Below, piece after piece: positions 1 through 7,832 of a DNA stretch of 12,637 bases. Numbering within the stretch: the first letter of the stretch is position 1; every line of letters begins with the position of its first letter. The notes under the pieces were generated by a model, which was not told where the DNA came from, searched no databases, and saw only the letters and a program-made list of their open reading frames with translations. A program made the translations under genes and the position numbers. Source of the DNA: Candidatus Cloacimonadota bacterium (lineage in GTDB: Bacteria; Cloacimonadota; Cloacimonadia; Cloacimonadales; TCS61); NCBI GenBank assembly GCA_030596265.1, contig JAUVKM010000029.1, positions 1 to 12,637 on the forward strand. The letters run 5' to 3'.

Positions 1-5
1 CCTCC
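1..5 (-). promoter_or_regulatory. Possible ribosome binding site of a divergent gene outside the window
   Basis: Read on the minus strand, the first ten bases give ATTTTGGAGG, ending in a strong Shine-Dalgarno core. A start codon would fall just beyond the left edge. If real, positions 6-217 are a divergent promoter region shared with the barrel operon. The start codon itself is not visible, so this rests on the motif alone. Confidence 0.35.
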
Positions 6-82
6 AAAATCTTCTGACACAGAATCTGAGTTGCATTCTCTTTGTCAAATCTTTTTTATTTCATTATCTATATGCTGTGATT

Positions 83-114
83 TTGTTTTTTCTCATTTGT
101 TTTATTATTATAAA
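83..114 (+). promoter_or_regulatory. Candidate promoter of the envelope operon
   Basis: TTGTTT at 83-88 is followed after 20 bases by TATAAA at 109-114, giving a predicted start near 121 and a leader of about 97 bases. The spacer is long for a classical sigma-70 promoter. The -10 region lies inside a 16-base sequence (108-123) that recurs exactly upstream of the tRNA gene at 9128-9143, with a TTG at the same distance upstream. The leader also contains a nine-T run (150-158) and a 6-bp inverted repeat, ATCAGA 166-171 with TCTGAT 189-194, just before the ribosome binding site. Confidence 0.4.
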
Positions 115-217
115 TTAAAAGAAAAATACTTTACAACTAAAAGGTGAAATTTTTTTTTAACAAAAATCAGAATGTTCAACGTAAATTATCTGATATTAAT
201 AAAGGAAAAATCGAAAT

Positions 218-2833
218 ATGAAAAAATTATTAATGGTTTCGCTTTTAATTATGTTAATCATTTCAATTGCAGAAGCTAAGATAGATCTGAATACTGCAAC
301 TTTGCTCGAATTAAAAACTCAATTACCCATTACGGATAAGCAAGCAAACGATATTTACGATTATCGTTTCTACAATAGTTTTTTTCAGAGTATATATCAG
401 CTTCGCGAAATTGAATCAATAGATCAGGAAACTCTGAATTTACTAAAACCGCTTGTTTCGGTTTCTCATTATGATGAGAAAGATGAATCTGCACAACGTC
501 GTGATGATATCTATTATTTAATAGAACGATTAGGCAGTAACGAGGGGTTGCAGGAGGGGATGAGCGATATTTGGGAAGACTATCTTATATCTCCCAGAAA
601 TATTAATAAGCTTGCTTTCTCAGATATTTTAAACCTTCCAAATACATCTCCTATAGATGTTGCAGCAATTTTGAATAGAGTAGCTGTTGGGGATTCTATA
701 TCGAGTTATCGTGATCTTCGTAAATCACCCGGGATTTCATATTACGGAGCAAAAAATCTGCAAAATTATATTTACTATAAAGAACAACCGGAAGTACGGG
801 ATCTCTATTTTGATTACCAGATGAAATACAACGATAGTCCTTATGGAGATACTGAGAAAGAGATGTATCTAGAATCAATGATCAGATTAGATCCACCAAA
901 TGATGATGATCCTGATACACCTGTTATCAAAAGACAATCCTATTGGGGATATTTCAATATGGAATCCCATCGCGCTTCTATCATGAATAAACTTAGAATG
1001 CGTTATAAAAATCAATTTAAAGCCGGTTTTATTTATGAGACCCCAAAAGGTTCAACGACTATATTTGACAGCAATTCCAGAACCCTTTTTGAAGACGGGA
1101 AATACTATGTTGGTTATGAGAATAACATCAATTTTTTAGGAAACAATTTCCTAAAAGTATATGCTGGAAATTTCAGAGCTACTTTCGGGGAAGGATTGGT
1201 TATGGAAAATACAGATTCCTACAGTCCCAGAAAAACCGGATACGGCTTTAATAAAAGAATCACTGGAATTATTGGTGACATCTCCAGAACACAGGAATAT
1301 GCCTTACGAGGCATTGCTTTAGATTGGAAAAGAAACAATATGAATGCCGTTGTCTTCCTCTCTTCCGATAAAAAAGATGCAGTAGTTTATGACAGTAATG
1401 AAAATGGTGAACTGGATGATGATGACTATATTCTCGGATATATTAATATGACAAATCGCTTCTCTAATGATGAGTTGGAAGAAGCAGAGACATTCTTCAA
1501 TGATTATGCAGGAAATGTGAATCAAGTAAGAATTGCACCAAGACTCGATGTATTACAGGAAGATATTATTGGTGGGCACATTGAATATTCACCCTTTATT
1601 GGAACTCATCTCGGTTTTACTGGATATGAAGCAAGATATGATAGAGAATTTGTAGTTCCCGAAGGGGATGAACTGAAAGGAATTTTAATTGCCGATGATT
1701 ATCATTTTAATAAATGGAAAATTACCGATAATGAAATTACAAATATGTATTCTACAAAGACAGCGGAATACGGAGATAGAGATTTTAGAAGAGTTGTTGG
1801 TTTCGATTGGCGAACAGTCCTTAACAATACTTCCATTCAGGGTGAATACGCAGAGTTAGAAAAAGATGGTGAACTTGGTAAAATTGGAGATGATCCAAGC
1901 GCACTTCTGATAAGTTCCTATACTCAATTTGATAATTTATATTTGATTACTATCTATCGTGATTATGATCTCGATTTTGATAATCCATATCATCGTAGTT
2001 TTTCTGAAAGTGAAAGATATGATGATACTGTATTTGACAAGTTGACTTATGGATTGAACAATACTTTACTCAATGATATGTACAATAATTCAGCACAACC
2101 TTCAGCAGAAAAAGGTATCTATTTTGAAACCAGGTATCAATTTCATAAAATGCTCACACTTAACAAAGCATATCTCGATATTTGGGAAAGAAAATCCGAT
2201 GCACGTAGAGGTGTAAGAGCGGAAGTAAAACTTGAATTTAAACCTATTCATCAATTAAGATTCCGAATTCGTCATAAGCATCAAGTTAAAAGATATGATG
2301 ATGAAATGGAAAGAGGTATGTCACAAGCAGATGAAACTGAACTTAAATTTATAACATATTTATCGAATTATGATAAATTACAATTGGGATATATATACGC
2401 CCGAGTATTGCAGCCACCATACCTATCAATTCTTTCTAATCCTGCTGAACCCGGAGCTGCTGATATGGCACAAGCTCAAACGCTTACGACTGGCGATATG
2501 ATCTACTTAGATTACACACATAATTTTAATAAGAATCTCAAAGTTATCGGAGCGTTTGCCATGTGGTATGCCAATGGTGCTTCATTCTGGGATTTCGAAG
2601 ATATTGAACTTGATTTTGACCATAGTGATAAAGGTTATAAAATGTGGTTCAATATTCATAGTAGAATTGCCAACAATGTATATTTATCATTAAAATATAA
2701 ATACAAACAATTTTTAACAAGAGAGCTGGAATTCAGGGATTATAATGAAATTCCTGAAGAGGGAGAATATTATTTCCAACGTGTGGAAAGAAAAGAAAAT
2801 ATTGTCCGCTTGCAGCTTGATTGGAAATTTTAA
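218..2833 (+). CDS. Exported helix-hairpin-helix (ComEA-like) protein with C-terminal outer-membrane beta-barrel
   Basis: An 871-residue protein. Residues 1-20 form a signal peptide (two Lys, hydrophobic core, cleavage likely after A-E-A). Residues 22-82 are a ComEA-type helix-hairpin-helix unit opening with the characteristic D-L-N-T-A pattern, a fold that in ComEA binds DNA in the periplasm. A second helix-hairpin-helix unit lies at about 128-188 (ILNLPNTSP, then KSPGISYYGAKNL). The remaining ~680 residues are rich in alternating polar/aromatic stretches and acidic loops and end in LQLDWKF; a terminal Phe is typical of outer-membrane barrels. Residues 392-403 look like a calcium-binding EF-hand loop. 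The ATG is preceded by AGGA at 203-206, a slightly long spacing. It leads a three-gene operon, 21 bases from the next gene. The combination suggests a surface pore or receptor with a DNA-binding plug; that role is inference. Similar fusions in Bacteroidetes-like genomes are, to my knowledge, uncharacterised. Confidence 0.85.
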   Translation: MKKLLMVSLLIMLIISIAEAKIDLNTATLLELKTQLPITDKQANDIYDYRFYNSFFQSIYQLREIESIDQETLNLLKPLVSVSHYDEKDESAQRRDDIYYLIERLGSNEGLQEGMSDIWEDYLISPRNINKLAFSDILNLPNTSPIDVAAILNRVAVGDSISSYRDLRKSPGISYYGAKNLQNYIYYKEQPEVRDLYFDYQMKYNDSPYGDTEKEMYLESMIRLDPPNDDDPDTPVIKRQSYWGYFNMESHRASIMNKLRMRYKNQFKAGFIYETPKGSTTIFDSNSRTLFEDGKYYVGYENNINFLGNNFLKVYAGNFRATFGEGLVMENTDSYSPRKTGYGFNKRITGIIGDISRTQEYALRGIALDWKRNNMNAVVFLSSDKKDAVVYDSNENGELDDDDYILGYINMTNRFSNDELEEAETFFNDYAGNVNQVRIAPRLDVLQEDIIGGHIEYSPFIGTHLGFTGYEARYDREFVVPEGDELKGILIADDYHFNKWKITDNEITNMYSTKTAEYGDRDFRRVVGFDWRTVLNNTSIQGEYAELEKDGELGKIGDDPSALLISSYTQFDNLYLITIYRDYDLDFDNPYHRSFSESERYDDTVFDKLTYGLNNTLLNDMYNNSAQPSAEKGIYFETRYQFHKMLTLNKAYLDIWERKSDARRGVRAEVKLEFKPIHQLRFRIRHKHQVKRYDDEMERGMSQADETELKFITYLSNYDKLQLGYIYARVLQPPYLSILSNPAEPGAADMAQAQTLTTGDMIYLDYTHNFNKNLKVIGAFAMWYANGASFWDFEDIELDFDHSDKGYKMWFNIHSRIANNVYLSLKYKYKQFLTRELEFRDYNEIPEEGEYYFQRVERKENIVRLQLDWKF

Positions 2834-2854
2834 TATAAGATATCTGGAGGATAG

Positions 2855-4267
2855 ATGAAAAAAGTATTTTTTATAATTACAATAATTACAATAATTTCAG
2901 GTTTATTTTCATACTCGATCTTAGAAAAAGAGACCGGGAATATTATTGGAAACTTAGATCCACATTCTGCTGCGATGGGTTCCGCTGTTGGTGCAGGTGG
3001 TTTTAGATTATTAGATTCTATGATCAATCCCGCTAATTTAGCAGGGCTTAAAAACGGGTTTGGATTTCAGGGAACCGGCAGCTTTCTAATTGATTCTGAT
3101 AATAGATCATTACCAATGTATAACTCATTCGATGCTTATAGTGGAGATGCTGTTTATGCCAATAATGTTAATACTTTTGCAGATTTTGCCGGTGGGATGT
3201 ATTATAAAAGAGCAATTTCTGATTTTGAACTTGCTGCTTCACTTCAATATAGACCGCAAGTTAGTTTTAAAGCTAATTATTTTGAGCAGGTTAGGAATAA
3301 CTGGAATTCAAATGATAACGGATACCCACTTAAGATTGCCCAGAATTCTATCGAAAGCAAAGGTGGAATAAATGAATTAGCTTTTCAGATTGCAGTAATA
3401 GATACGAACTTTTTTTCTTATGGGTTAGAATTTGCAAAACTTTCAGGTGACTCTGAAATGGGAAAAAGTGTGATCTGGACGCCTGAAGCGCAGGATATCA
3501 TGAATGATATACTGAACGACACAATAAATACTTTAGAAAGAGAATTCTTGGCATTTCAGTTTACAGTAGGTGCTAATATCCATTTTTCTCCAAGATTTGA
3601 TTTGGGCTTAAGCATTACACCAAAGATTGAATTTGATGTTACAGGCAACAAAAATGGGGTAGATGTAGACACGGCTGTATTTGTTTATACAAAATTTGAT
3701 TCAACCGGAGCACCTTTAGATTCACTTACATTTGCACAGTATATTCTTCCACAGAATGCTCGCATTGGATTTTCTTTTAAACCAAGAAATATAATGAGAA
3801 CTGTAATGAATTGTGATGTGGAATTTGTTAAATGGTCAGATACAAATCCGCTTTACGATGATGCGATAAACTATTACATAGGTGTAGAGCATATTCTCAA
3901 TAATAAGATCCCATTCCGTTTTGGTTTCAATTATACTACAAACTATGGATTGCATGAAGATTCCGGTTTTGTTTTTGCAAATGAGATCACTACACCAACC
4001 TTTACAGCAGGAACAGGTTTTACATTTCTGGATAAATTCACATTTGATATTTCTTTAGAATACTCAAATAGAAAATATGAGACTCTTGATCTTTTTATGG
4101 ATAACTACTATTGGAGAGATGGAGAATATGAAGATTTGTGGAATCTTCATTATGATGAGAATGGCGTGCTTGACAGCCCAATAATTCAGGATCGCGGATG
4201 GGAAAATCCTGATACTGTGAAAGAGACATTCATAAATTTGAAATCGGCTATTAGTTTTAAATGGTAG
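2855..4267 (+). CDS. Outer-membrane beta-barrel protein, PorV/FadL-like
   Basis: A 470-residue protein with a signal peptide (about residues 1-19, M-K-K then an Ile-rich core). The mature N-terminus carries a pattern usual in PorV, PorQ and FadL-type barrels: AAMGSAVGAGG at 39-49, then INPANLAGL at 57-65 (small residues, then N-P-A-x-L-A). The body alternates hydrophobic and polar residues with Tyr/Phe girdles, and the chain ends in AISFKW, an aromatic-terminated last strand. GGAGG at 2846-2850 lies four bases before the ATG. It sits between the helix-hairpin-helix barrel and the nucleotidase with very short gaps, so the three are almost certainly one transcript. It may partner the first barrel, as PorV does with type IX secretion components, or transport a hydrophobic or nucleotide-derived substrate. 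The substrate cannot be read from the sequence. Confidence 0.8.
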   Translation: MKKVFFIITIITIISGLFSYSILEKETGNIIGNLDPHSAAMGSAVGAGGFRLLDSMINPANLAGLKNGFGFQGTGSFLIDSDNRSLPMYNSFDAYSGDAVYANNVNTFADFAGGMYYKRAISDFELAASLQYRPQVSFKANYFEQVRNNWNSNDNGYPLKIAQNSIESKGGINELAFQIAVIDTNFFSYGLEFAKLSGDSEMGKSVIWTPEAQDIMNDILNDTINTLEREFLAFQFTVGANIHFSPRFDLGLSITPKIEFDVTGNKNGVDVDTAVFVYTKFDSTGAPLDSLTFAQYILPQNARIGFSFKPRNIMRTVMNCDVEFVKWSDTNPLYDDAINYYIGVEHILNNKIPFRFGFNYTTNYGLHEDSGFVFANEITTPTFTAGTGFTFLDKFTFDISLEYSNRKYETLDLFMDNYYWRDGEYEDLWNLHYDENGVLDSPIIQDRGWENPDTVKETFINLKSAISFKW

Positions 4268-4273
4268 GAAAAT

Positions 4274-5932
4274 ATGAAAGCTAAAATATTTTTGGGATTT
4301 CTGCTCATATTCAGCAGTTTTATTTTTGCAGAAGATCTGCTATTAGATATCATGTTCACAAATGATATTCATGGCGGTATAGATAGATACCCTGCTACAT
4401 TTATGAATCCCGATTTTCCACCAATACTTGGTGGTGGTGGCAGCGCTGCAACATATATTAAAGGAGTTCGTAAACTATCAATAGCAGGCAGCCGTGATAA
4501 TCTGCTGATCGATGCCGGAGATTTTTTTCAAGGTCATCCGGTAGGAACAATGAGTGAAGGACGAGCTGTAATTATTTACATGAACATGATCGGCTATGAT
4601 TTCATGGCTATTGGAAATCATGAATTTGATCTCGGTGAAGATGTTTTAATAAAAACTCTTAAGATGTCAGAATTTCCGATTCTATCCTGTAATATTGCTA
4701 AAAAAGGAACAAATGAATTAGTTGATTATGCTGAACCATATAAAATAATAGAAAAGTTAGGATTACGTATTGGTGTGATAGGAGTTACCACAACCGATAC
4801 AGAACAGATGAGTTTCCCGGATAATATTAAGAATGTAGATTTTCTTCCTGCAAAACCACAACTACAAAAATATGTAAATCTAGTAAGAGAGAAGAACGTT
4901 GATCTTGTTATAGTTATCGGGCATATGGGACTTCCTTATGAACCTCAACCGGTTTATGATGTACGTTATTCTAACCCTGATGAAGAAAAGGAAGAACGAC
5001 GTTGGGGATATGATGCTCAGGAATTAGCTCATGAAGTTGAGGGGATCGATATATTTTTTGGCGGTCACATGCATAAAGGATTTGCCAAACCTTGGGAAGA
5101 TCCGGAAACTCATACAATGGTTTTTCAAGGATATGCCTATGGAAGCAATGTGGGACACGTTACAATCAAAATAGATAAAGATACAAAAACAATTTCCGGT
5201 TATGAATCTCCAGCGATAAATGAAGGTGTTTTGGTTACGATGTTTGAAGATGAATTTATTCCGGATGAAGTAATTAGTGATACAATTCTGGTTATGCAAG
5301 CGATAGCAGAAGAAGGGATGGATGAAATAATCGGAGAAGCCGGTATGAATATTACCAAGTTTGGATCAGGCACTCAGAACCTTATTGGTAATCTGGTTTG
5401 TGAAGCAATGTTAGATTATACGGATGCCGATTTTGCGTTTATGAACCTTGGTGGTATCCGTGATGAATTGCTTTCTGGTCCAATTTCTTATCGTAATATT
5501 TTCAATGTAATGCCTTTTGATAATCAAATTGTTCTAATTGAAGTAGATGGTAAATTCCTGAAAGAGATAATTGAAACACGAGTATCAGGCAGCAGGCATG
5601 GTTTAAGAACTGCCGGCATAAAGGTTGTCATTAACAGGAGAAGAGATAATTTCAATAGAGTCTCAGAACTTCTAATTTGCGGAGAGTCCTGGCAGGCAGA
5701 TAAAATATATAAGATTGCAACATCAGATTTTCTGTTGCAAGGTAATGCTGGATTAGCTCTTTTAACTAAAGTACCGGAATCGAAGATAACACGTTATGAA
5801 CAAGGGCTTCGTGATGTTATTGTGGAATACATAAGAGAGAATTCTCCTGTGAGTGCTGTTATTGATGATAGATGGAAAAGAAATGATAGCAGCCATATTG
5901 ATCCAACTCTAAAAAAAGAGATGGAAAAATAA
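4274..5932 (+). CDS. Secreted 5'-nucleotidase / UshA-family metallophosphoesterase
   Basis: A 552-residue protein of normal family length, with a signal peptide of about 19 residues (cleavage near F-A-E). The N-terminal calcineurin-like domain shows all dimetal motifs in order: N-D-I-H-G (D31, H33), D-A-G-D-F-F-Q-G (D83), G-N-H-E-F-D (N115, H116), G-H-M-G (H217) and G-G-H-M-H (H265, H267). The C-terminal 5'-nucleotidase domain starts near residue 350, with NLIGNLVCEAM, N-L-G-G-I-R (R396), V-M-P-F-D-N and SDFLLQGNAGL matching its substrate-binding segments. Relatives hydrolyse 5'-nucleotides, UDP-sugars or 2',3'-cyclic nucleotides outside the cytoplasm; the exact substrate is undetermined. No lipobox Cys or C-terminal anchor is seen, so it is probably periplasmic or released. 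The ribosome binding site AGGA overlaps the previous stop codon. As last gene after two barrels it plausibly supplies nucleosides and phosphate from external nucleotides. Confidence 0.93.
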   Translation: MKAKIFLGFLLIFSSFIFAEDLLLDIMFTNDIHGGIDRYPATFMNPDFPPILGGGGSAATYIKGVRKLSIAGSRDNLLIDAGDFFQGHPVGTMSEGRAVIIYMNMIGYDFMAIGNHEFDLGEDVLIKTLKMSEFPILSCNIAKKGTNELVDYAEPYKIIEKLGLRIGVIGVTTTDTEQMSFPDNIKNVDFLPAKPQLQKYVNLVREKNVDLVIVIGHMGLPYEPQPVYDVRYSNPDEEKEERRWGYDAQELAHEVEGIDIFFGGHMHKGFAKPWEDPETHTMVFQGYAYGSNVGHVTIKIDKDTKTISGYESPAINEGVLVTMFEDEFIPDEVISDTILVMQAIAEEGMDEIIGEAGMNITKFGSGTQNLIGNLVCEAMLDYTDADFAFMNLGGIRDELLSGPISYRNIFNVMPFDNQIVLIEVDGKFLKEIIETRVSGSRHGLRTAGIKVVINRRRDNFNRVSELLICGESWQADKIYKIATSDFLLQGNAGLALLTKVPESKITRYEQGLRDVIVEYIRENSPVSAVIDDRWKRNDSSHIDPTLKKEMEK

Positions 5933-5959
5933 TATTTTAAAATTTATTAATAATATACG

Positions 5960-5988
5960 TTGACGGTAAAACAAAAGAAAAATAAATG
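5960..5988 (+). promoter_or_regulatory. Candidate promoter of the HEAT-ybbR-tsaD operon
   Basis: TTGACG (5960-5965) and TAAATG (5983-5988) are separated by 17 bases, the optimal sigma-70 spacing. The -35 matches five of six consensus bases; the -10 is weaker. The predicted start, near 5995, falls just before the left arm of the structured leader at 5999, which supports both calls. No convincing terminator for the upstream operon is seen in 5933-5959, which is only AT-rich. Confidence 0.5.
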
Positions 5989-5998
5989 TTTTTTTTAG

Positions 5999-6087
5999 TT
6001 AAGCGATTTTTGTGAAGTTAGATTTGTTCTTCATTTATTGCCTTTTTTTAGGCACACAAAATCAAAATATTAAACCTAATCGCTTAA
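5999..6087 (+). promoter_or_regulatory. Structured 5' leader, three-way-junction-like, upstream of the AlkD-like gene
   Basis: A perfect 10-bp inverted repeat closes the region: TTAAGCGATT (5999-6008) with AATCGCTTAA (6078-6087). Inside are two small hairpins: TGAAG (6013-6017) with CTTCA (6029-6033), loop of 11; and TGCCT (6039-6043) with AGGCA (6050-6054), loop of six T. A competing helix is possible: GATTTTTGTG (6005-6014) with CACAAAATC (6055-6063), nine pairs and one bulged T, which excludes part of the closing stem. The closing stem ends seven bases before the ribosome binding site, so switching could affect translation. It matches no riboswitch class I recognise. The 10-bp arms could instead be paired protein-binding sites in DNA. 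Confidence 0.4.
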
Positions 6088-6094
6088 TTATTTA

Positions 6095-6109
6095 AAGGAG
6101 AAACAATTG
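6095..6109 (+). promoter_or_regulatory. Ribosome binding site deciding a TTG start
   Basis: AAGGAG (6095-6100) lies six bases before the TTG at 6107-6109. No ATG or GTG fits this spacing, and the first in-frame ATG is at about codon 66, inside the conserved fold. The non-standard start is therefore well supported. A UUG start usually lowers translation efficiency, which fits a gene with a regulated leader. Confidence 0.8.
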
Positions 6110-6925
6110 AACGAAATTGGTAGATTAGACGGTGATGATCGTAAAGAACTTAATGAAATATTAGATTCGATCTTTTCCTATCTTAATAAAGATAAATTAG
6201 AATTAGCTCAAAAAAAACTAATCAGTATATCTAAAACACCGAATTATTTTATTCGTGAGTATTTGGGGAAAAGTTTAACTGATTATAGTAATAAAACAAA
6301 GATGAAGAAGATCATTAAGCCAATGCTCAAGCATAAAATATATGGTGTTAGGGCAACTGCACTGTTCTTTTATTACGATCTAGATAGAGATAATCCTGAA
6401 AAGATTTTTAAATTATTAGAGAATACATTTGATAGTGTTCCATGGGAAGTTGAAAGTGTGATCAATGAAATGTGGAGATCATATCCTGATTTTATGAAAG
6501 AAAATATCGTTAACTGGATCAATTCAGAGAATTCACAGAAACGTGCTCTTTCCTTTCATGGAATGGAAAATATTGCAAAATCTGATCCTGGTTTTATTAT
6601 GGATTTCATCAGTAAAGCTATTGATGATGATAAAATTGAAGTACAGAAAAAAATCACACATATTCTTACACAAGTTGCTAGAGCAAATCCCATAGTTGTG
6701 TTCCCTTATATTAGAGAGTGGCTCTCTGTGGGCTCAGAAAAGAGAATTAAAACTATCTGGGTTTCAATGAAAAAACTGGCTAATATTGTTGTTCAAAGAA
6801 GCCGAAGAGATAAATCTGAAGAGTTTGTTTTGTTAACCCAGCAAACTATCCATGATTGGGCCAATGATGAAAATGAGAATATCTCGAATATGGGTGAGAG
6901 ATTGTCATATATAATAAATAAATGA
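6107..6925 (+). CDS. HEAT-repeat protein of the AlkD (DNA alkylation repeat) type
   Basis: A 272-residue, nearly all-helical cytoplasmic protein without signal peptide, starting at TTG. Helical pairs follow the order seen in AlkD-type glycosylases: a 'GVRATALFF' helix (80-88), then a segment near DSVPWEVESV (109-118) where AlkD carries its W-W-D-x-V-D motif, then NWINSENSQKRALSFHG (136-152), equivalent to AlkD's W-x-x-S-x-N-x-x-x-R-R-A helix, then DDDKIEVQKKI (173-183). AlkD excises bulky or cationic alkylated bases from DNA. Here the acidic positions appear as W113-E-V-E116, R146 is retained, and the later tryptophan of AlkD is not evident, so glycosylase activity is doubtful. It may be a repair relative, a nucleic-acid-binding solenoid or a protein scaffold. 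It heads an operon with ybbR (10-base gap) and tsaD. The alignment was made by eye. Confidence 0.65.
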   Translation: MNEIGRLDGDDRKELNEILDSIFSYLNKDKLELAQKKLISISKTPNYFIREYLGKSLTDYSNKTKMKKIIKPMLKHKIYGVRATALFFYYDLDRDNPEKIFKLLENTFDSVPWEVESVINEMWRSYPDFMKENIVNWINSENSQKRALSFHGMENIAKSDPGFIMDFISKAIDDDKIEVQKKITHILTQVARANPIVVFPYIREWLSVGSEKRIKTIWVSMKKLANIVVQRSRRDKSEEFVLLTQQTIHDWANDENENISNMGERLSYIINK

Positions 6926-6935
6926 CATTATTAAA

Positions 6936-7832
6936 ATGAAAAACAATATTTCCATAAAACTATTAGTTTTATTTATTGCAATTTTTTTATGGTTACATCA
7001 AATACTTATAAAAACACATTCTCTGGAAATCAATATTCCAATAAAATTAATTGAAACTCCTCTAAACTTGATTCCGGATTCTTCAAGATTACCAGAAGTT
7101 ACAATAGAAATCAATGCGACAGGTAAGGATATCTTGCTATTCCAAATTTCTAAGAAATCCTTCCATATAGATACTTCTCATTTTCGCTATGGTAAGAATC
7201 AAATCAATCTCAAGGCTGATCAACTTGCCTATTCAGATAAAATTGAATTAAATATCATATCAATAGATAAACCTGAAGATTTCTTTATAAATATGGATAA
7301 ATTGGTTGAAAGAGAAAAATCACTAAAAATTCAATATGCATCGGCAAAAGATGAAGAATTTTTCATTAAGAATAAAGTTAAAGATACAAATAGAAAAATT
7401 ACCATCAAAGGTCCGCTTGCTTTATTAAATGATATTGAATACATTCATACGATGGATATCTCAAGTAAAATGATAGTTGATGGGAAACTAACAGTAAACC
7501 TGATCTCACCGAATCCTAAAATTGAGCTTTTACAAGAAAAAATTGAGTTTGAAATCACGAATACAAAGATCATTCGCAGAACAATTTCGCTAATTCCTAT
7601 CAAGTATCCTGAAACTGAAAACATTACAATAATACCACAGAAAGTATCAGTTATGGTTAGCGGTCCTAAAGAAATAATAGAACAACTTGAAATTAATTCA
7701 ATAATTGCAAATTTGAATATTTCAATTTTAAAGAAAGATTTTGCAAATATATCATTCGATGTTCCATCCGGTGTTAAAATAATCGAATATACACCTCAAA
7801 GAATCCAGGTCATTCATAATGATCGGAAATGA
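6936..7832 (+). CDS. YbbR-domain protein, membrane-anchored
   Basis: A 298-residue protein with the usual YbbR layout. A single N-terminal membrane segment at about residues 7-22 (LLVLFIAIFLWLHQIL) with the family's L-W ending is followed by I-N-I-P-I-K-L, then three beta-rich YbbR units at roughly 50-125, 150-210 and 230-295, two of them introduced by a 'xIxGP' or 'xVSGP' turn (KGP near 158, SGP near 243). The repeats lie outside the cytoplasmic membrane. In Firmicutes the family member CdaR regulates the diadenylate cyclase CdaA, usually encoded next door; no cyclase gene is visible here. The ATG has no clear Shine-Dalgarno sequence and follows the previous stop by 10 bases, so translation is probably coupled. 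Its last 14 bases overlap tsaD. Family assignment is firm; cellular role here is not. Confidence 0.85.
   Translation: MKNNISIKLLVLFIAIFLWLHQILIKTHSLEINIPIKLIETPLNLIPDSSRLPEVTIEINATGKDILLFQISKKSFHIDTSHFRYGKNQINLKADQLAYSDKIELNIISIDKPEDFFINMDKLVEREKSLKIQYASAKDEEFFIKNKVKDTNRKITIKGPLALLNDIEYIHTMDISSKMIVDGKLTVNLISPNPKIELLQEKIEFEITNTKIIRRTISLIPIKYPETENITIIPQKVSVMVSGPKEIIEQLEINSIIANLNISILKKDFANISFDVPSGVKIIEYTPQRIQVIHNDRK

Noticed and set aside
12..24. Small hairpin TTCTG/CAGAA near the left edge
   Set aside because: Five pairs with a three-base loop is expected by chance, and its transcript context is unknown.
3090..3371. 93-codon frame inside the second barrel gene
   Set aside because: It overlaps the PorV-like gene in another frame, has no ribosome binding site and resembles only a compositionally hydrophobic shadow.
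5931..5958. Terminator after the nucleotidase gene
   Set aside because: The only symmetry is short A/T palindromes without a GC stem or a following T-run.
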